From: DRTC01 sp964521025
GTDB lineage: Bacteria; Cloacimonadota; Cloacimonadia; Cloacimonadales; TCS61
Reading direction: 5' to 3'
Assembly: GCA_964521025.1 (NCBI GenBank)
Contig: CAZFPK010000015.1
Location: forward strand, 1-64,000
DNA length: 64,000 bases
In this document: piece after piece, positions 32,305 to 41,535 of the stretch
Layout of the letters: each line of letters begins with the position of its first letter
Position numbering within the stretch: position 1 is the stretch's first letter
Made by a program: the position numbers and the translations under genes
Notes under the pieces: generated by a model
Told to the model about the DNA's origin: nothing
The model's database searches: none
Seen by the model: only the letters and a program-made list of their open reading frames with translations

Positions 32305-33711
32305 ATGAAATCATTAAAAACAAAAACATTTATGTTGCTATTGGTAGTATTTCTGTTTGGAAGCATAAATCTGAACGCTGCCGAAGAGGAGATCGATCTT
32401 TTGAATACTAAAATCAGTATCGATGCGGAAGATGCTGCTGTTTCACACATTATGTCGCAATTGGCAAAACTGAGCGGTTGTAATATTGTCCTTTCGATGG
32501 AAACAATTTCCGAAGACAAAGTTGTCGAATCGGAAGATAAGAAAATTACGATCCATTTAAAAGATGTTCCTATCGAGCAAGCTTTGACGCTGGTTGTAAA
32601 ATCGATCGGGCTTTCCTATCGTCTGGTTGGAGATAAAACCTTCCTTGTTGGTGATAAAAAAAGGATCGAAGAAGAGATCGGGGAAAGAACTTATATCATA
32701 AACCTGAACTACATCGATGTGGATAAAATTGTTACAGCTCTCGAAGTCATGCCCGGTCTGGCTGTTGCTGTCGAAGGTCAGAACGCACTACTGTTGCGTG
32801 CTAATCCTGAAACATATGCAGACATCAGTAAAAAGATCGAACAGCTCGATGTCCCCCAAAAACAGATCGAGATCAGAGCCAGGTTGATCGAAATATCGAT
32901 ATCCGAAGCAGAAAAGGTCGGAGTGGATTGGTCGAAATTAAATCATCTGACCACGATCCTTGCAGAAGATCCTGTAAATGCTGATGGAGTCGGTTTACCG
33001 TATGATTTCGAGGATCCGACCGGTGCAATTCCATACGGAGATATCGAAGGAAATACGATCGGTGAACTTCCGGAAGACCAATATTTCCAGAAGATGAGCA
33101 GCTGGGATGAAGTCGGTCATTTCAGCAGGCAACTGACAGCATTCGATATTACCATCGACTGGTTAATGGAAAATAATGCGGCTCAACTCCTAACAGATAC
33201 CCGGATCGTGTCTTTGAACGGTGAAGAAGCTCAAATCCATATCGGTGAGGTCGTTCCTTATGTCGTAACCGATAAAGAATACCAGATGCAAGTGGAAAGA
33301 GAAGTAGCAGGAATTATTCTCAAGATCAAACCAACAGTGAACAAAGACGGTCAAATAACTACTATGATCGAACCGGAAGTAAGCTCTGTTACCGAATTGG
33401 TCGGAGGTTTTGTTCCCCGCACAAAAGTCAGGAAAGCAACCTCGACCGTAACCGTTCCTGATGGTAAAAGGATCATTGTCGGTGGATTATTAAGCTCCAC
33501 CATAACCAATCATATAAATAAGGTTCCGTTATTAGGTGATATTCCTTTTATCGGAAAACTTTTCCAGCACAGACACAGTATTGTCAATAACACCGATCTG
33601 ATCATCGAGATCACTCCCCGCATCGTCTCCTTCGAGGAAGAGACTGCTGAATTCGAGCTCGATGACAGGCTGGAGAGAAAGTTGATCAAAGAAAAAGAAG
33701 TGCAAGAATAG
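32305..33711 (+). CDS. pilQ: PilQ/GspD-family secretin
   Basis: Outer-membrane secretin that forms the pilus exit pore, 468 residues. Signal peptide (to about residue 26), a secretin/TonB short N-terminal domain (TKISIDAEDAAVSHIMSQLA, VPIEQALTLVVKSIGLSYR), an N1-type domain (YIINLNYIDVDKIVTALE), then the secretin core with VPDGKRIIVGGLL, VPLLGDIPFIGKLF and the final LIIEITPRIV. It lacks the N-terminal AMIN domains of proteobacterial PilQ, so it is short. AAAAGGAGAATAA precedes the ATG. Confidence 0.95.
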   Translation: MKSLKTKTFMLLLVVFLFGSINLNAAEEEIDLLNTKISIDAEDAAVSHIMSQLAKLSGCNIVLSMETISEDKVVESEDKKITIHLKDVPIEQALTLVVKSIGLSYRLVGDKTFLVGDKKRIEEEIGERTYIINLNYIDVDKIVTALEVMPGLAVAVEGQNALLLRANPETYADISKKIEQLDVPQKQIEIRARLIEISISEAEKVGVDWSKLNHLTTILAEDPVNADGVGLPYDFEDPTGAIPYGDIEGNTIGELPEDQYFQKMSSWDEVGHFSRQLTAFDITIDWLMENNAAQLLTDTRIVSLNGEEAQIHIGEVVPYVVTDKEYQMQVEREVAGIILKIKPTVNKDGQITTMIEPEVSSVTELVGGFVPRTKVRKATSTVTVPDGKRIIVGGLLSSTITNHINKVPLLGDIPFIGKLFQHRHSIVNNTDLIIEITPRIVSFEEETAEFELDDRLERKLIKEKEVQE

Positions 33712-33719
33712 GAGGAATT

Positions 33720-35882
33720 ATGAAATTAAAAAAAATAACCATTATCTTCTCCTCGCTTATCATCTTATCTATATTGATCATAACTGCCTGCGATAAAAGA
33801 GTTTTTGAACAAAGAGATGTAGCATCTTATTTTATCGATTGGATGACATCCAATCCCGATACGATCTATGCTGATGATAATATCACTTATTCCGAAATAA
33901 AAGTTCAGGTGAAGGATGAAAATGGCTTTGCCGTTCCCGGAGAACCTGTTAAATTCAGATCGAACATCGGATTTTTGATCACAAATGTTGCAACCGACAG
34001 CAGCGGAGTTGCGAGTACAACATTTGCTGATAGTGGAGAAGAAGGCGTGGCTGTGATCGAAGCCTTTGTTACCAATTTTGAATCGGGGATAACCGCTGTC
34101 GATACGGTCTGGATCGATGCTGTTCCCGATATCGATCCCGATGAATTCGTCCTCGAGATCAATTCCAACGATATAAATATCGACGAAATCATGACTATCA
34201 GAGCACGCGCAAAAAACACCCTGGGAGATTATGTTTCCGATGGAACTATCATTGTCTTTGAAACAACAAGAGGTAATTTCCAAACCCTCGATGCTGTCGA
34301 TCTGGGTGTGTTGGTGCAGACAACTACATCTAATGGAGTTGCTCAAACCTATTTCAATGCCGGAACTCAAGCAGATACAACAACGATCAGCGCCAGGATT
34401 TCGGATATCGTTACCAGCCAGGATATAACAATCCATCCGGGTTCGCCGAGATTTATGTATTTACGCTCGTTAAATGATGAAGGAGAAGAACAATATTCGA
34501 TTCCTGTTAATAGTGATGAAGAACTGACTATCGAAGCTGAAGTTCAGGATAAATACCATAATGCTGTCGAAGGAGAAAATATCGTTAATTTTGAAACTAC
34601 ACTTGGTACAATCCAGCCGATAATAAGCCCGACAAATAATGAAGGTTTCGCATTTACATACTTTTCCGCAGGAATTTCCGCTGGAATAGCGGAAATATCT
34701 GCTATCTCCGATTCTGCTAATGCAATTACAGTTATAACAGTTACTTCCGATGATGTTAATTCAATCCAGTTCGTTGAAACCGAGGAAGTATATCTGGATG
34801 TTCAAGGTGTGGGAGGAATTGAATCGTATGAGTTAGCAGTCAATCTTTTTGATATGAATGGTAACCTGATAAATGAAGGTAAAACAGTTTATTTTGAGCT
34901 ATTAACTGCTCCTATCGGTACAAATATCAATAATGAGGGTTTGACCGATAGCACTCAATCGATAAACGGTCACGCGGTGGTTGCCATTAACAGTGGAACC
35001 GGTTCCGGACCGGTCGAGGTTAAAGCTTATACATATAATAATGAAGGTTTGGAAATCAATGCTACCAAACCGAATATTGTAGTTAGATCCGGTCCTACGA
35101 CTACGATAGATTTCACTATTGGCGGTCATGATTCTTCTGTGGACGGACAAGGAGGAATGGGAGGTGGAATCTGGCGCGTCGAAGTTGGCGCATTCCTGAC
35201 TGATCTGCATGGTAATCCCGTTATCAATAATACTGTGGTTTGGTTTTCACTTCCAAATGATCCCGGTTTCGCTTCTATAGAAGGTGATGCGTCGGTCGGA
35301 AATCAAAATGCGGATGGAGATTCCCTCGACGGAATGGCTTACACGCGCTTAAGTTATGAAGGAACGCATACCAATGAAACTGTTTTAGTAAGAGCAGAAA
35401 CAGCTAATCACAGCGATGAAGAAAACCTGATCCTGCCAATCCAATTCCCCTGGATAGATATTGTAGCAGAACCTCAACATGTCGATTGGACCGAGAATAA
35501 TAACCCGGAATGGCATCATTCTGATGAAGATGAATCACCTATAGTCCGGGTTACTGTCAAAGATGGTCAAAATAATCCCATAAACGGCACGACGGTTATT
35601 TTTATGAGTACTCTGGGAACATTGATGGATGTAAATTTACTGGCAATGGACCCTAACCATCCCAGCTTTTACCAGGATTTTGATGCTATAACCGGACCTG
35701 ATCATGATGGTACCGCAGATGGAGAGATCGTCAAACATGTCAGGTATTACCACTATGAATGCCCGGATCCCGGATTAACAGGACCCGGAGTCGCAACTGT
35801 AACGATCACTGCAAATATTTTAGGAACTCAAACAACGAATAATGTCTCTGTTCTTTTATATCGTTATGTAGTTTGGCCCTAA
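33720..35882 (+). CDS. Lipoprotein with about six Ig-like (invasin/Big_1-type) domains
   Basis: A 720-residue outer-surface candidate. Signal peptide with lipobox IITAC (Cys24). Six repeats of roughly 100 residues follow, each with a VxVKDENGxxVxGxxVxF-type opening and a TDSSGVAxTxFxAG-type end: KVQVKDENGFAVPGEPVKF, RARAKNTLGDYVSDGTIIVF, EAEVQDKYHNAVEGENIVNF, NLFDMNGNLINEGKTVYF, GAFLTDLHGNPVINNTVVWF, RVTVKDGQNNPINGTTVIF. This is the bacterial Ig-like domain 1 pattern of invasins and intimins. It lies in the pilus operon, eight bases after the secretin gene, so it may anchor the secretin or act as an adhesin. No catalytic domain is seen. Confidence 0.85.
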   Translation: MKLKKITIIFSSLIILSILIITACDKRVFEQRDVASYFIDWMTSNPDTIYADDNITYSEIKVQVKDENGFAVPGEPVKFRSNIGFLITNVATDSSGVASTTFADSGEEGVAVIEAFVTNFESGITAVDTVWIDAVPDIDPDEFVLEINSNDINIDEIMTIRARAKNTLGDYVSDGTIIVFETTRGNFQTLDAVDLGVLVQTTTSNGVAQTYFNAGTQADTTTISARISDIVTSQDITIHPGSPRFMYLRSLNDEGEEQYSIPVNSDEELTIEAEVQDKYHNAVEGENIVNFETTLGTIQPIISPTNNEGFAFTYFSAGISAGIAEISAISDSANAITVITVTSDDVNSIQFVETEEVYLDVQGVGGIESYELAVNLFDMNGNLINEGKTVYFELLTAPIGTNINNEGLTDSTQSINGHAVVAINSGTGSGPVEVKAYTYNNEGLEINATKPNIVVRSGPTTTIDFTIGGHDSSVDGQGGMGGGIWRVEVGAFLTDLHGNPVINNTVVWFSLPNDPGFASIEGDASVGNQNADGDSLDGMAYTRLSYEGTHTNETVLVRAETANHSDEENLILPIQFPWIDIVAEPQHVDWTENNNPEWHHSDEDESPIVRVTVKDGQNNPINGTTVIFMSTLGTLMDVNLLAMDPNHPSFYQDFDAITGPDHDGTADGEIVKHVRYYHYECPDPGLTGPGVATVTITANILGTQTTNNVSVLLYRYVVWP

Positions 35883-36075
35883 TAAAAGATGAAATAATTG
35901 ATTATCCGAATTTCATAGAAATAATTTTGAAGAATTCGTAAAAAAATCGGATACAGTCTCTTCATCATCAAATTAGAAATGTAGAATGTTCCGGTTAACT
36001 ACCGAATTCCTTTTACGCTCATTACAGGGCTCTTTAAAACTTAAAAAAATACATAAATTGGGAGGAGTTATATAA

Positions 36076-37788
36076 ATGTCATATAACCCGCAATACGCCA
36101 GGATTGGAGAAATCTTGATCCATGAAAGGATTGTAACCGAGGAACAAGTAAAAGAAGCATTAGTTAAACAGAATAAATTTAACCTGAAAATCGGAGAAAC
36201 TTTAAGGAAATTAGGTTATATTTCCGAGCGTAATTTATTGGAAGCATTACATCAGCAGCTGGAATATGATATTGTAAAAGAGGATGAACTTCTCGAACTC
36301 GATTCCGAAGTGGTGAAACTGATTCCTGAACCTTTTGCTGTCGAGAACCGGGTAATAGCTATCCGTAATGAAGGAAATTCCATTGCTGTCGCTATGACTG
36401 ATCCGGAAAATATTGTTATCAACGATAACTTGAAAAAGATATTAGGAAAGTCGATAACCCCATACTTGATCGGAGATAATACATTAACAGACACCCTGGA
36501 GAAATATTACAAGAGTATCAGGACCACATCTCAGGTCGAAGATGCAGTCGGAGACCTGGAGTTTGTAGCTGTCGATGAAGATGAGAATGAAATTACCATC
36601 GATTCAAAAACTGCCGATGCCGATGCTCCGGCAGTCAAGCTGATTAACCTGATCATTACGGAAGCGATCAAGTCTAATTCTACTGATATTCATATCGAAC
36701 CTTTAACGAAACAGACTCGCGTCCGTTTCAGGATCGATGGTGCTTTACGGGAAGTAATGTCTCCCCCGATCGGCCTTCACCCGGGAATCGTCTCCCTGGT
36801 AAAAGTTATGTCCAAACTGAATATTGCTGAGCGGAGACTTCCTCAAGATGGACATATTTCACTAAAAACCGCGATAAAAAGCGTCGATGTTCGAGTTTCG
36901 ATAGTACCTACCGTAACTGGGGAAAAAGTCGTGATGCGTCTTCTGGACAAAGGTGAATTCGGTTTCAGTTTAACTACACTTGGTTTTACCGAATCTGATT
37001 TGAAGATCTTCGGGAAATGGATTCGCAGACCGTACGGGATCACGATTGTTTCCGGTCCAACCGGAAGTGGTAAATCGACAACTCTTCATGCTGCCTTAAA
37101 AACTATCAGAAATATTGAAACAAATATCGTTACTGTAGAAGATCCTGTTGAATACAGACTGGATGGGATCACGCAGATCGAAACCAAAGAAAAAATAGAT
37201 CTTACTTTTGCCAATTCACTTCGTAATATTTTAAGGCAGGACCCCGATGTTATTCTTATCGGTGAGATCCGCGATGAAGAAACTGCCGATATTGCCATAA
37301 AATTCTCATTGACCGGTCATCTTGTTTTCACAACTCTGCATGCCAATGATGCACCTTCGACCATTACCCGTATGCTCGATATCGGAATTCCTGCTTATCT
37401 CGTTGCTTCCTCGTTGAATCTTGTTATGGCTCAAAGACTCGTCAGGAAGATATGTCCTCATTGCATAGCAGAATATACCCCGAGTGAAGTGGAATTGCGT
37501 GATGCCGGGATCAGTTCGGATGAAGCCAAAGACATCGAATTCAAGATCGGGAAAGGTTGTGTTCATTGCGATAACACCGGTTATTCGGGAAGAACCGGAA
37601 TTTTCGAAATGCTGGAGGTTACGGCAAAGATCAGGAAACTGATATTTGAGGGTCAGAATCAGGATGTGATCCGTGATGAAGCTATCAAAAATGGGATGAG
37701 ATCTCTTCATGATAGTGCCATGCTAAAAATGAAACACGGTGTTACAACTATCAGGGAAGTAATTAAATTGACAATTATAGAACAATAA
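36076..37788 (+). CDS. pilB: PilB/GspE-type pilus extension ATPase
   Basis: Hexameric ATPase powering pilus extension, 570 residues. N-terminal MshEN domain (ARIGEILIHERIVTEEQVKEAL, written in part as IGEILIHERIVTEEQV), SNSTDIHIEPL, Walker A GPTGSGKSTT (about 327-336), Asp box VEDPVEYRL, Walker B DPDVILIGEIRDEETA, His box HLVFTTLHANDA, and the C-terminal zinc site CPHC (about 460) and CVHC (about 495). A 193-base gap without a gene separates it from the Ig-repeat lipoprotein. GGGAGGAGTT lies upstream. Confidence 0.96.
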   Translation: MSYNPQYARIGEILIHERIVTEEQVKEALVKQNKFNLKIGETLRKLGYISERNLLEALHQQLEYDIVKEDELLELDSEVVKLIPEPFAVENRVIAIRNEGNSIAVAMTDPENIVINDNLKKILGKSITPYLIGDNTLTDTLEKYYKSIRTTSQVEDAVGDLEFVAVDEDENEITIDSKTADADAPAVKLINLIITEAIKSNSTDIHIEPLTKQTRVRFRIDGALREVMSPPIGLHPGIVSLVKVMSKLNIAERRLPQDGHISLKTAIKSVDVRVSIVPTVTGEKVVMRLLDKGEFGFSLTTLGFTESDLKIFGKWIRRPYGITIVSGPTGSGKSTTLHAALKTIRNIETNIVTVEDPVEYRLDGITQIETKEKIDLTFANSLRNILRQDPDVILIGEIRDEETADIAIKFSLTGHLVFTTLHANDAPSTITRMLDIGIPAYLVASSLNLVMAQRLVRKICPHCIAEYTPSEVELRDAGISSDEAKDIEFKIGKGCVHCDNTGYSGRTGIFEMLEVTAKIRKLIFEGQNQDVIRDEAIKNGMRSLHDSAMLKMKHGVTTIREVIKLTIIEQ

Positions 37789-37810
37789 AATCAATTTCAA
37801 AGGAAATAAA

Positions 37811-39064
37811 ATGGCAGGTTTTGAATACATCATCAAAGATGCTAAAGGTGCCCGCATCGAAGGAACTCTGAAAGCATCGACAATGGATGAAGCAATCGAC
37901 AAACTCACCAAAGAAGGAAGCACCATAATTTCGGTTAAGTCAACAGCCGAAGGAGCATTTAAGGGAAAACTCTCGCTCTTCGATAAGTTGATGCTGACTA
38001 TTTACAAGATCAGAACCGGGGTTAGTCTTAAAACTCTGGTCTTCTTTACGCGTCAGCTATCAACGATGTTCTCTGCGGGGTTGACCCTGGAAAAAGCAAT
38101 TTCCAATTTAGAAAGAGAAGAAAAAAGCAAGAAATTCAGGAAAGTTCTGCACAAAATTTCCAATGACATTAGAAAGGGATTTAGTTTATCGGAAGCAATG
38201 GAACAGCATCCCGGCGTTTATAATCCGTTATATGTTTCTCTTGTCAAAGCAGGAGAAGTTTCGGGAACTTTACACACAGTATTGGATGAACTTTCGACTT
38301 ATCTTGAAAAAATCGATGATACCCGCAGGAAAGTCTGGTCTGCTCTTGCTTATCCGATCTTTATCCTGGTATTCCTGGCAATCGTTGTCTGGGGTCTTTT
38401 TTATTATATCATTCCCATGTTCCAGGGAGTCTATGAAAGCTTTCACGCCGATCTGCCCGGACCGACACTTGCCGCGATCGCTATCAGTGAGGTTATCCGG
38501 CATAATATATTTTATACCTTGTTAGTGATTGTAGCTTTTATTTTTGCATTCTTCCTGTTCTATCTTTCCGATAAAGGCAGATATCTTGTCGATACTTTGA
38601 TGCTCAGACTTCCGGTTATCGGGAACTTGCTGAAAAATTCTATTATGAGTAAATTTTCCCGGACTTTCAGTATTTTGATGGCTGCCGGAGTTCCGATCAT
38701 GGAAACCATGGAACTGGTGGAAAATGTTGCCCAAAATGCTGTTGTGGAAAGTGCTGTCCGCAAAGCAAGGATCATGGTCAAGGAAGGATATACGGTTGCT
38801 GGAGCTTTCAAACGAACACAGGTTTTTCCTTCGACACTTCTCCAGCTAATTTCGACAGGTGAAGAAACAGGAGATATGGATAAGCTGCTGGGAAAAGCAG
38901 CTGAATTCTTTGAAAAACTGGTGGACTCGGTTATCGACAGGTTAACATCTTTGATCGAACCGATCCTGATCATCCTGATGGCTGGATTTGTCGGCTCTAT
39001 CATTATCATCATTTATTTACCGATATTTAAGCTTGGACTGGCTATCAGTTCCGGACTGAAATAA
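37811..39064 (+). CDS. pilC: PilC/GspF-type inner membrane platform protein
   Basis: A 417-residue polytopic protein with two GspF domains. Domain 1 has FTRQLSTMFSAGLTLEKAI (about 78-96) and LYVSLVKAGEVSGTL; domain 2 has FSRTFSILMAAGVPIMETMELV and LLQLISTGEETGDMD. Three membrane helices are at the expected places, the last ending IIIYLPIFKLG. AAAGGAAATAAA precedes the ATG, 22 bases after pilB. A terminator follows. Confidence 0.96.
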   Translation: MAGFEYIIKDAKGARIEGTLKASTMDEAIDKLTKEGSTIISVKSTAEGAFKGKLSLFDKLMLTIYKIRTGVSLKTLVFFTRQLSTMFSAGLTLEKAISNLEREEKSKKFRKVLHKISNDIRKGFSLSEAMEQHPGVYNPLYVSLVKAGEVSGTLHTVLDELSTYLEKIDDTRRKVWSALAYPIFILVFLAIVVWGLFYYIIPMFQGVYESFHADLPGPTLAAIAISEVIRHNIFYTLLVIVAFIFAFFLFYLSDKGRYLVDTLMLRLPVIGNLLKNSIMSKFSRTFSILMAAGVPIMETMELVENVAQNAVVESAVRKARIMVKEGYTVAGAFKRTQVFPSTLLQLISTGEETGDMDKLLGKAAEFFEKLVDSVIDRLTSLIEPILIILMAGFVGSIIIIIYLPIFKLGLAISSGLK

Positions 39065-39079
39065 TCGATATTCACAACG

Positions 39080-39115
39080 GGATTTAATTAATATTTAAAT
39101 CCTGTTTTTTTTTTT
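39080..39115 (+). terminator. Rho-independent terminator after pilC
   Basis: GGATTTAA (39080-39087) pairs with TTAAATCC (39095-39102), followed by a run of eleven T from 39105. It is A/T rich but the T-tract is long. The prepilin peptidase start codon follows directly. Confidence 0.75.
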
Positions 39116-39116
39116 A

Positions 39117-39890
39117 ATGCTTCTGTTTTACTTTTTTATTTTTCTGCTCGGAGCAGCTTTCGGTAGTTTCTTAAATGTCTGCATTTATCGAATTCCCCAA
39201 AAAAAATCAATAATTTATCCTGCTTCCAGCTGCCCGTATTGCGGGAAAAAGATCAAACATTTAAACAATATTCCTATTTTCAGTTATATTTTTTTAAAAG
39301 GTAAATGTCAAAATTGTCAAACAAAAATCCACCCTCATTATTTTCTCGTTGAAATCCTTACTCCGCTCATATTTATCACTCTATTTTACAGGTTCGGAAA
39401 TGCTTTCTCCATAATTTACCTGAAATATTTGATTCTTTTTTCGATCGGTTCGATCATCTTTTTTATTGATTTTTTCCATAAGATCATTCCTGATGTTTTA
39501 TCTCTCCCGCTAATTTTGATTGGGATCATCTTTTCGCTATTTCCGGGGAGCGATGTTCCGTTTCGTTCCGCTTTGATCGGGGCAGGATTCGGATTTCTGC
39601 TATTTTTTTTACTGGCAGTTATCTTCAAGTTTTTTCTTAAGAAAGATGCTCTCGGCGGAGGTGATATTAAACTGATCGCAGCTCTGGGAAGTTTTATGGG
39701 ATTGAATGGAGTAATTTTTACGATCTTCATTTCTTCCGTAATTTCGTTGTTTTTTTTACTCATAATCAGGCACGATCTAAAAAAAGAATTCTCTTTTGGT
39801 CCGTTTCTGATCTTTGGTTCTTTTTTGCATGTACTTCTGGGAGATTATTTGATTTCATTGTATTTAAGCTGGTTTGGACTTGGATTGTAA
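39117..39890 (+). CDS. pilD: Type IV prepilin peptidase/methyltransferase (PilD)
   Basis: A 257-residue polytopic aspartic protease that cleaves and N-methylates the prepilins encoded above. Conserved features are GSFLNVCIYRIP (about 17-28), the zinc site CPYC (about 40) and CQNC (about 65), and the catalytic aspartates in IDFFHKIIPD and LGGGDIKLIAALG. The ATG lies immediately after the T-tract of the pilC terminator and has no Shine-Dalgarno sequence. The conserved N-terminal LLFYFFIFLLGAAFGSFLN argues that the start is right, so the mRNA may be leaderless or use a different initiation mode. Confidence 0.95.
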   Translation: MLLFYFFIFLLGAAFGSFLNVCIYRIPQKKSIIYPASSCPYCGKKIKHLNNIPIFSYIFLKGKCQNCQTKIHPHYFLVEILTPLIFITLFYRFGNAFSIIYLKYLILFSIGSIIFFIDFFHKIIPDVLSLPLILIGIIFSLFPGSDVPFRSALIGAGFGFLLFFLLAVIFKFFLKKDALGGGDIKLIAALGSFMGLNGVIFTIFISSVISLFFLLIIRHDLKKEFSFGPFLIFGSFLHVLLGDYLISLYLSWFGLGL

Positions 39891-40043
39891 ACTCGATTAA
39901 CTGTTGATTTATAAGAGTTTAGAATCAGCGTATCTGATAAATCAATAAAATTTATGCCCTGAAATACATAAAACTTTTGACAATTATTTATCAATTAAAA
40001 AATCTATCTTACATAAAATTCGGAAAATTTCTGAGGAGGATTT

Positions 40044-40742
40044 ATGACCGATAAAAAGATGATCGAATATTTTCTAAATGACAATTATTCGCTTTCTGTC
40101 GTGCTTGATGAGAATGGGAAAAAGATCGGAAAGTTAACCGATTTGAAATCAAATAAGATTCTTGCCGACGATTTACAACAGAAAGTCTTACCGGAAAATA
40201 TTCCTAATTTGCTGAATTCTGTAAAAGTTATTATCAGCGCTGCCTGGCAGGATGGTAAAATACTTCCCGCAGAAAGAGAAGCATTTGATAAAGCTTTTGA
40301 AGGAATCAGTTTTACCAAAAAGCAGAAAAAAGAGATCGAAAAAGAATTTGAGAAACCGACACCAATCAGAAAATTGATAAAAAATATTACCACTCGAGAA
40401 CAGAAACTCCTGATCCTGGAAACATCTCTTTTGCTCGTTATGGCTGATAATGAGTTTCATCCCAAAGAAAAAGAATTCATCGAATTTCTGAGCAGAGAAT
40501 TTAAACTGGATAAAGCCGATTTTGCCTTGCTTTACCGGGTTTTACCGGAAAAAGTGAAAAAATATATAATCCGGGAAAAACTGCACGAAGGTCTGGAGAT
40601 TAAATTAGAAGAAATCGAGACTTTGAACAAATTCATCGAACAACATAAGGTTGGAGAAATTAAACACGAAGATGTTTATGTCAATTTCGTGAATAATTGG
40701 AATAATCGTAGAAGCAGGTATTCGAGAATTAAATCTTATTAA
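40044..40742 (+). CDS. TerB-like domain protein
   Basis: A 232-residue soluble, highly charged protein. Two segments have the TerB pattern of an acidic pair followed by a helix: SAAWQDGKILPAEREAFDKAF (about 70-90, in part AAWQDGKILPAEREAF) and LVMADNEFHPKEKEFIEFL (about 131-149). TerB-like domains occur in tellurite resistance and in many stress or envelope proteins with unclear roles. It has GAGGAGGATTT before the ATG and stands alone after the pilus genes, with a strong terminator after it. Confidence 0.7.
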   Translation: MTDKKMIEYFLNDNYSLSVVLDENGKKIGKLTDLKSNKILADDLQQKVLPENIPNLLNSVKVIISAAWQDGKILPAEREAFDKAFEGISFTKKQKKEIEKEFEKPTPIRKLIKNITTREQKLLILETSLLLVMADNEFHPKEKEFIEFLSREFKLDKADFALLYRVLPEKVKKYIIREKLHEGLEIKLEEIETLNKFIEQHKVGEIKHEDVYVNFVNNWNNRRSRYSRIKSY

Positions 40743-40768
40743 GCATCCGGAATGTAAAATGTAAACAG

Positions 40769-40805
40769 AACTGCTCCTGGTTTCAATTTCAGGAGCAGTT
40801 TTTAT
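40769..40805 (+). terminator. Rho-independent terminator after the TerB-like gene
   Basis: AACTGCTCCTG (40769-40779) pairs perfectly with CAGGAGCAGTT (40790-40800), followed by a T-rich tract to 40805. Confidence 0.92.
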
Positions 40806-40828
40806 TATGAATAAAAGGAGCGACCTGT

Positions 40829-41125
40829 ATGAAAAAAAGCCTTATTTTATTTATTATTCTCTCTTTGATCTGCATCACAAGTTGTACTGCGGGTTACAAT
40901 TCAGCTGAAAAAACACCCGCAAAAGACGGAGAAACTGCCGGTTTCTGGCTCGGTCTCTGGCATGGATTGATCTCGTGTTTTACTTTTATCATCTCTCTCT
41001 TCACAGACAAAATCCACTTTTATGAAGTTCATAACAGCGGTAACTGGTATAATTTCGGTTTTGTGCTGGGAGCAGGAATTTTAACCGGCGGAACTCTTTT
41101 CTCAAGGAAGAAAAAGAAAAAATAG
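40829..41125 (+). CDS. Small lipoprotein with GLWHGLI membrane domain
   Basis: A 98-residue protein: lipoprotein signal with lipobox ITSC (Cys19), then AGFWLGLWHGLISCFTFIISLF, YEVHNSGNWYNFGFVLGAGIL, and a basic tail FSRKKKKK. I know this GFWLGLWHGxIxxxxFIISLF / YEVHNxGxWYxFGFxLG pattern from small hypothetical proteins in many phyla, but no function is established to my knowledge. AAAGGAGCGACCTGT precedes the ATG. Confidence 0.75.
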   Translation: MKKSLILFIILSLICITSCTAGYNSAEKTPAKDGETAGFWLGLWHGLISCFTFIISLFTDKIHFYEVHNSGNWYNFGFVLGAGILTGGTLFSRKKKKK

Positions 41126-41295
41126 TTTCTGAAAACTCTCATTAAAATTTTTTACGCATGAATTATTGAATCGGATATAGATCCTGATTCTCTCTCATTT
41201 TATTTCTTTTTGCTGAATATATCTCAACTTATCAACAGATATTCACACTTGTTTTTTGCCTTCTCATTATAATCTAAAAAAACATATCTGAAAAA

Positions 41296-41509
41296 GATTC
41301 GTGTTGCTGCGATCCGGCAAATAGATTAGAGTTGCTATGAGCAGAGCGGATGCGACTTGAATCTCGGAGGAAACGAATAATGAAAAGTTCTTTAAACAAC
41401 TCGCACTTCGTAGCAATTCGTTTGGGAGATTTAGGAGTGCGACTTGAATCTTGACACAATTAATGATAAATTTCAGCCACAACTCGCATTTTTTAGCAAG
41501 TCGTGTCTG
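41296..41509. repeat. REPIN-like repeat cluster 1
   Basis: This 410-base gap holds type-A arms (GATTC-GTT-GCTGC... to ...GCGACTTGAATC, 41296-41363, plus a half copy ending at 41450). Between them is the conserved spacer GAATAATGAAAAGTTC. There are also two type-B arms (ACAACTCGC...AGCAATTCG at 41396-41420 and CACAACTCGC...AGCAAGTCGTGTC at 41478-41509). The last type-B arm ends 27 bases before the next gene. AT-rich sequence at 41126-41295 shows nothing else. Confidence 0.9.
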
Positions 41510-41535
41510 AAATAAAATAACAGGAGGAAAAACCA

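Noticed and set aside
24599..39890. Type II secretion system instead of type IV pilus
   Set aside because: PilT and PilM, N, O homologues are present and GspL/GspM-type genes are not, which favours a type IV pilus.
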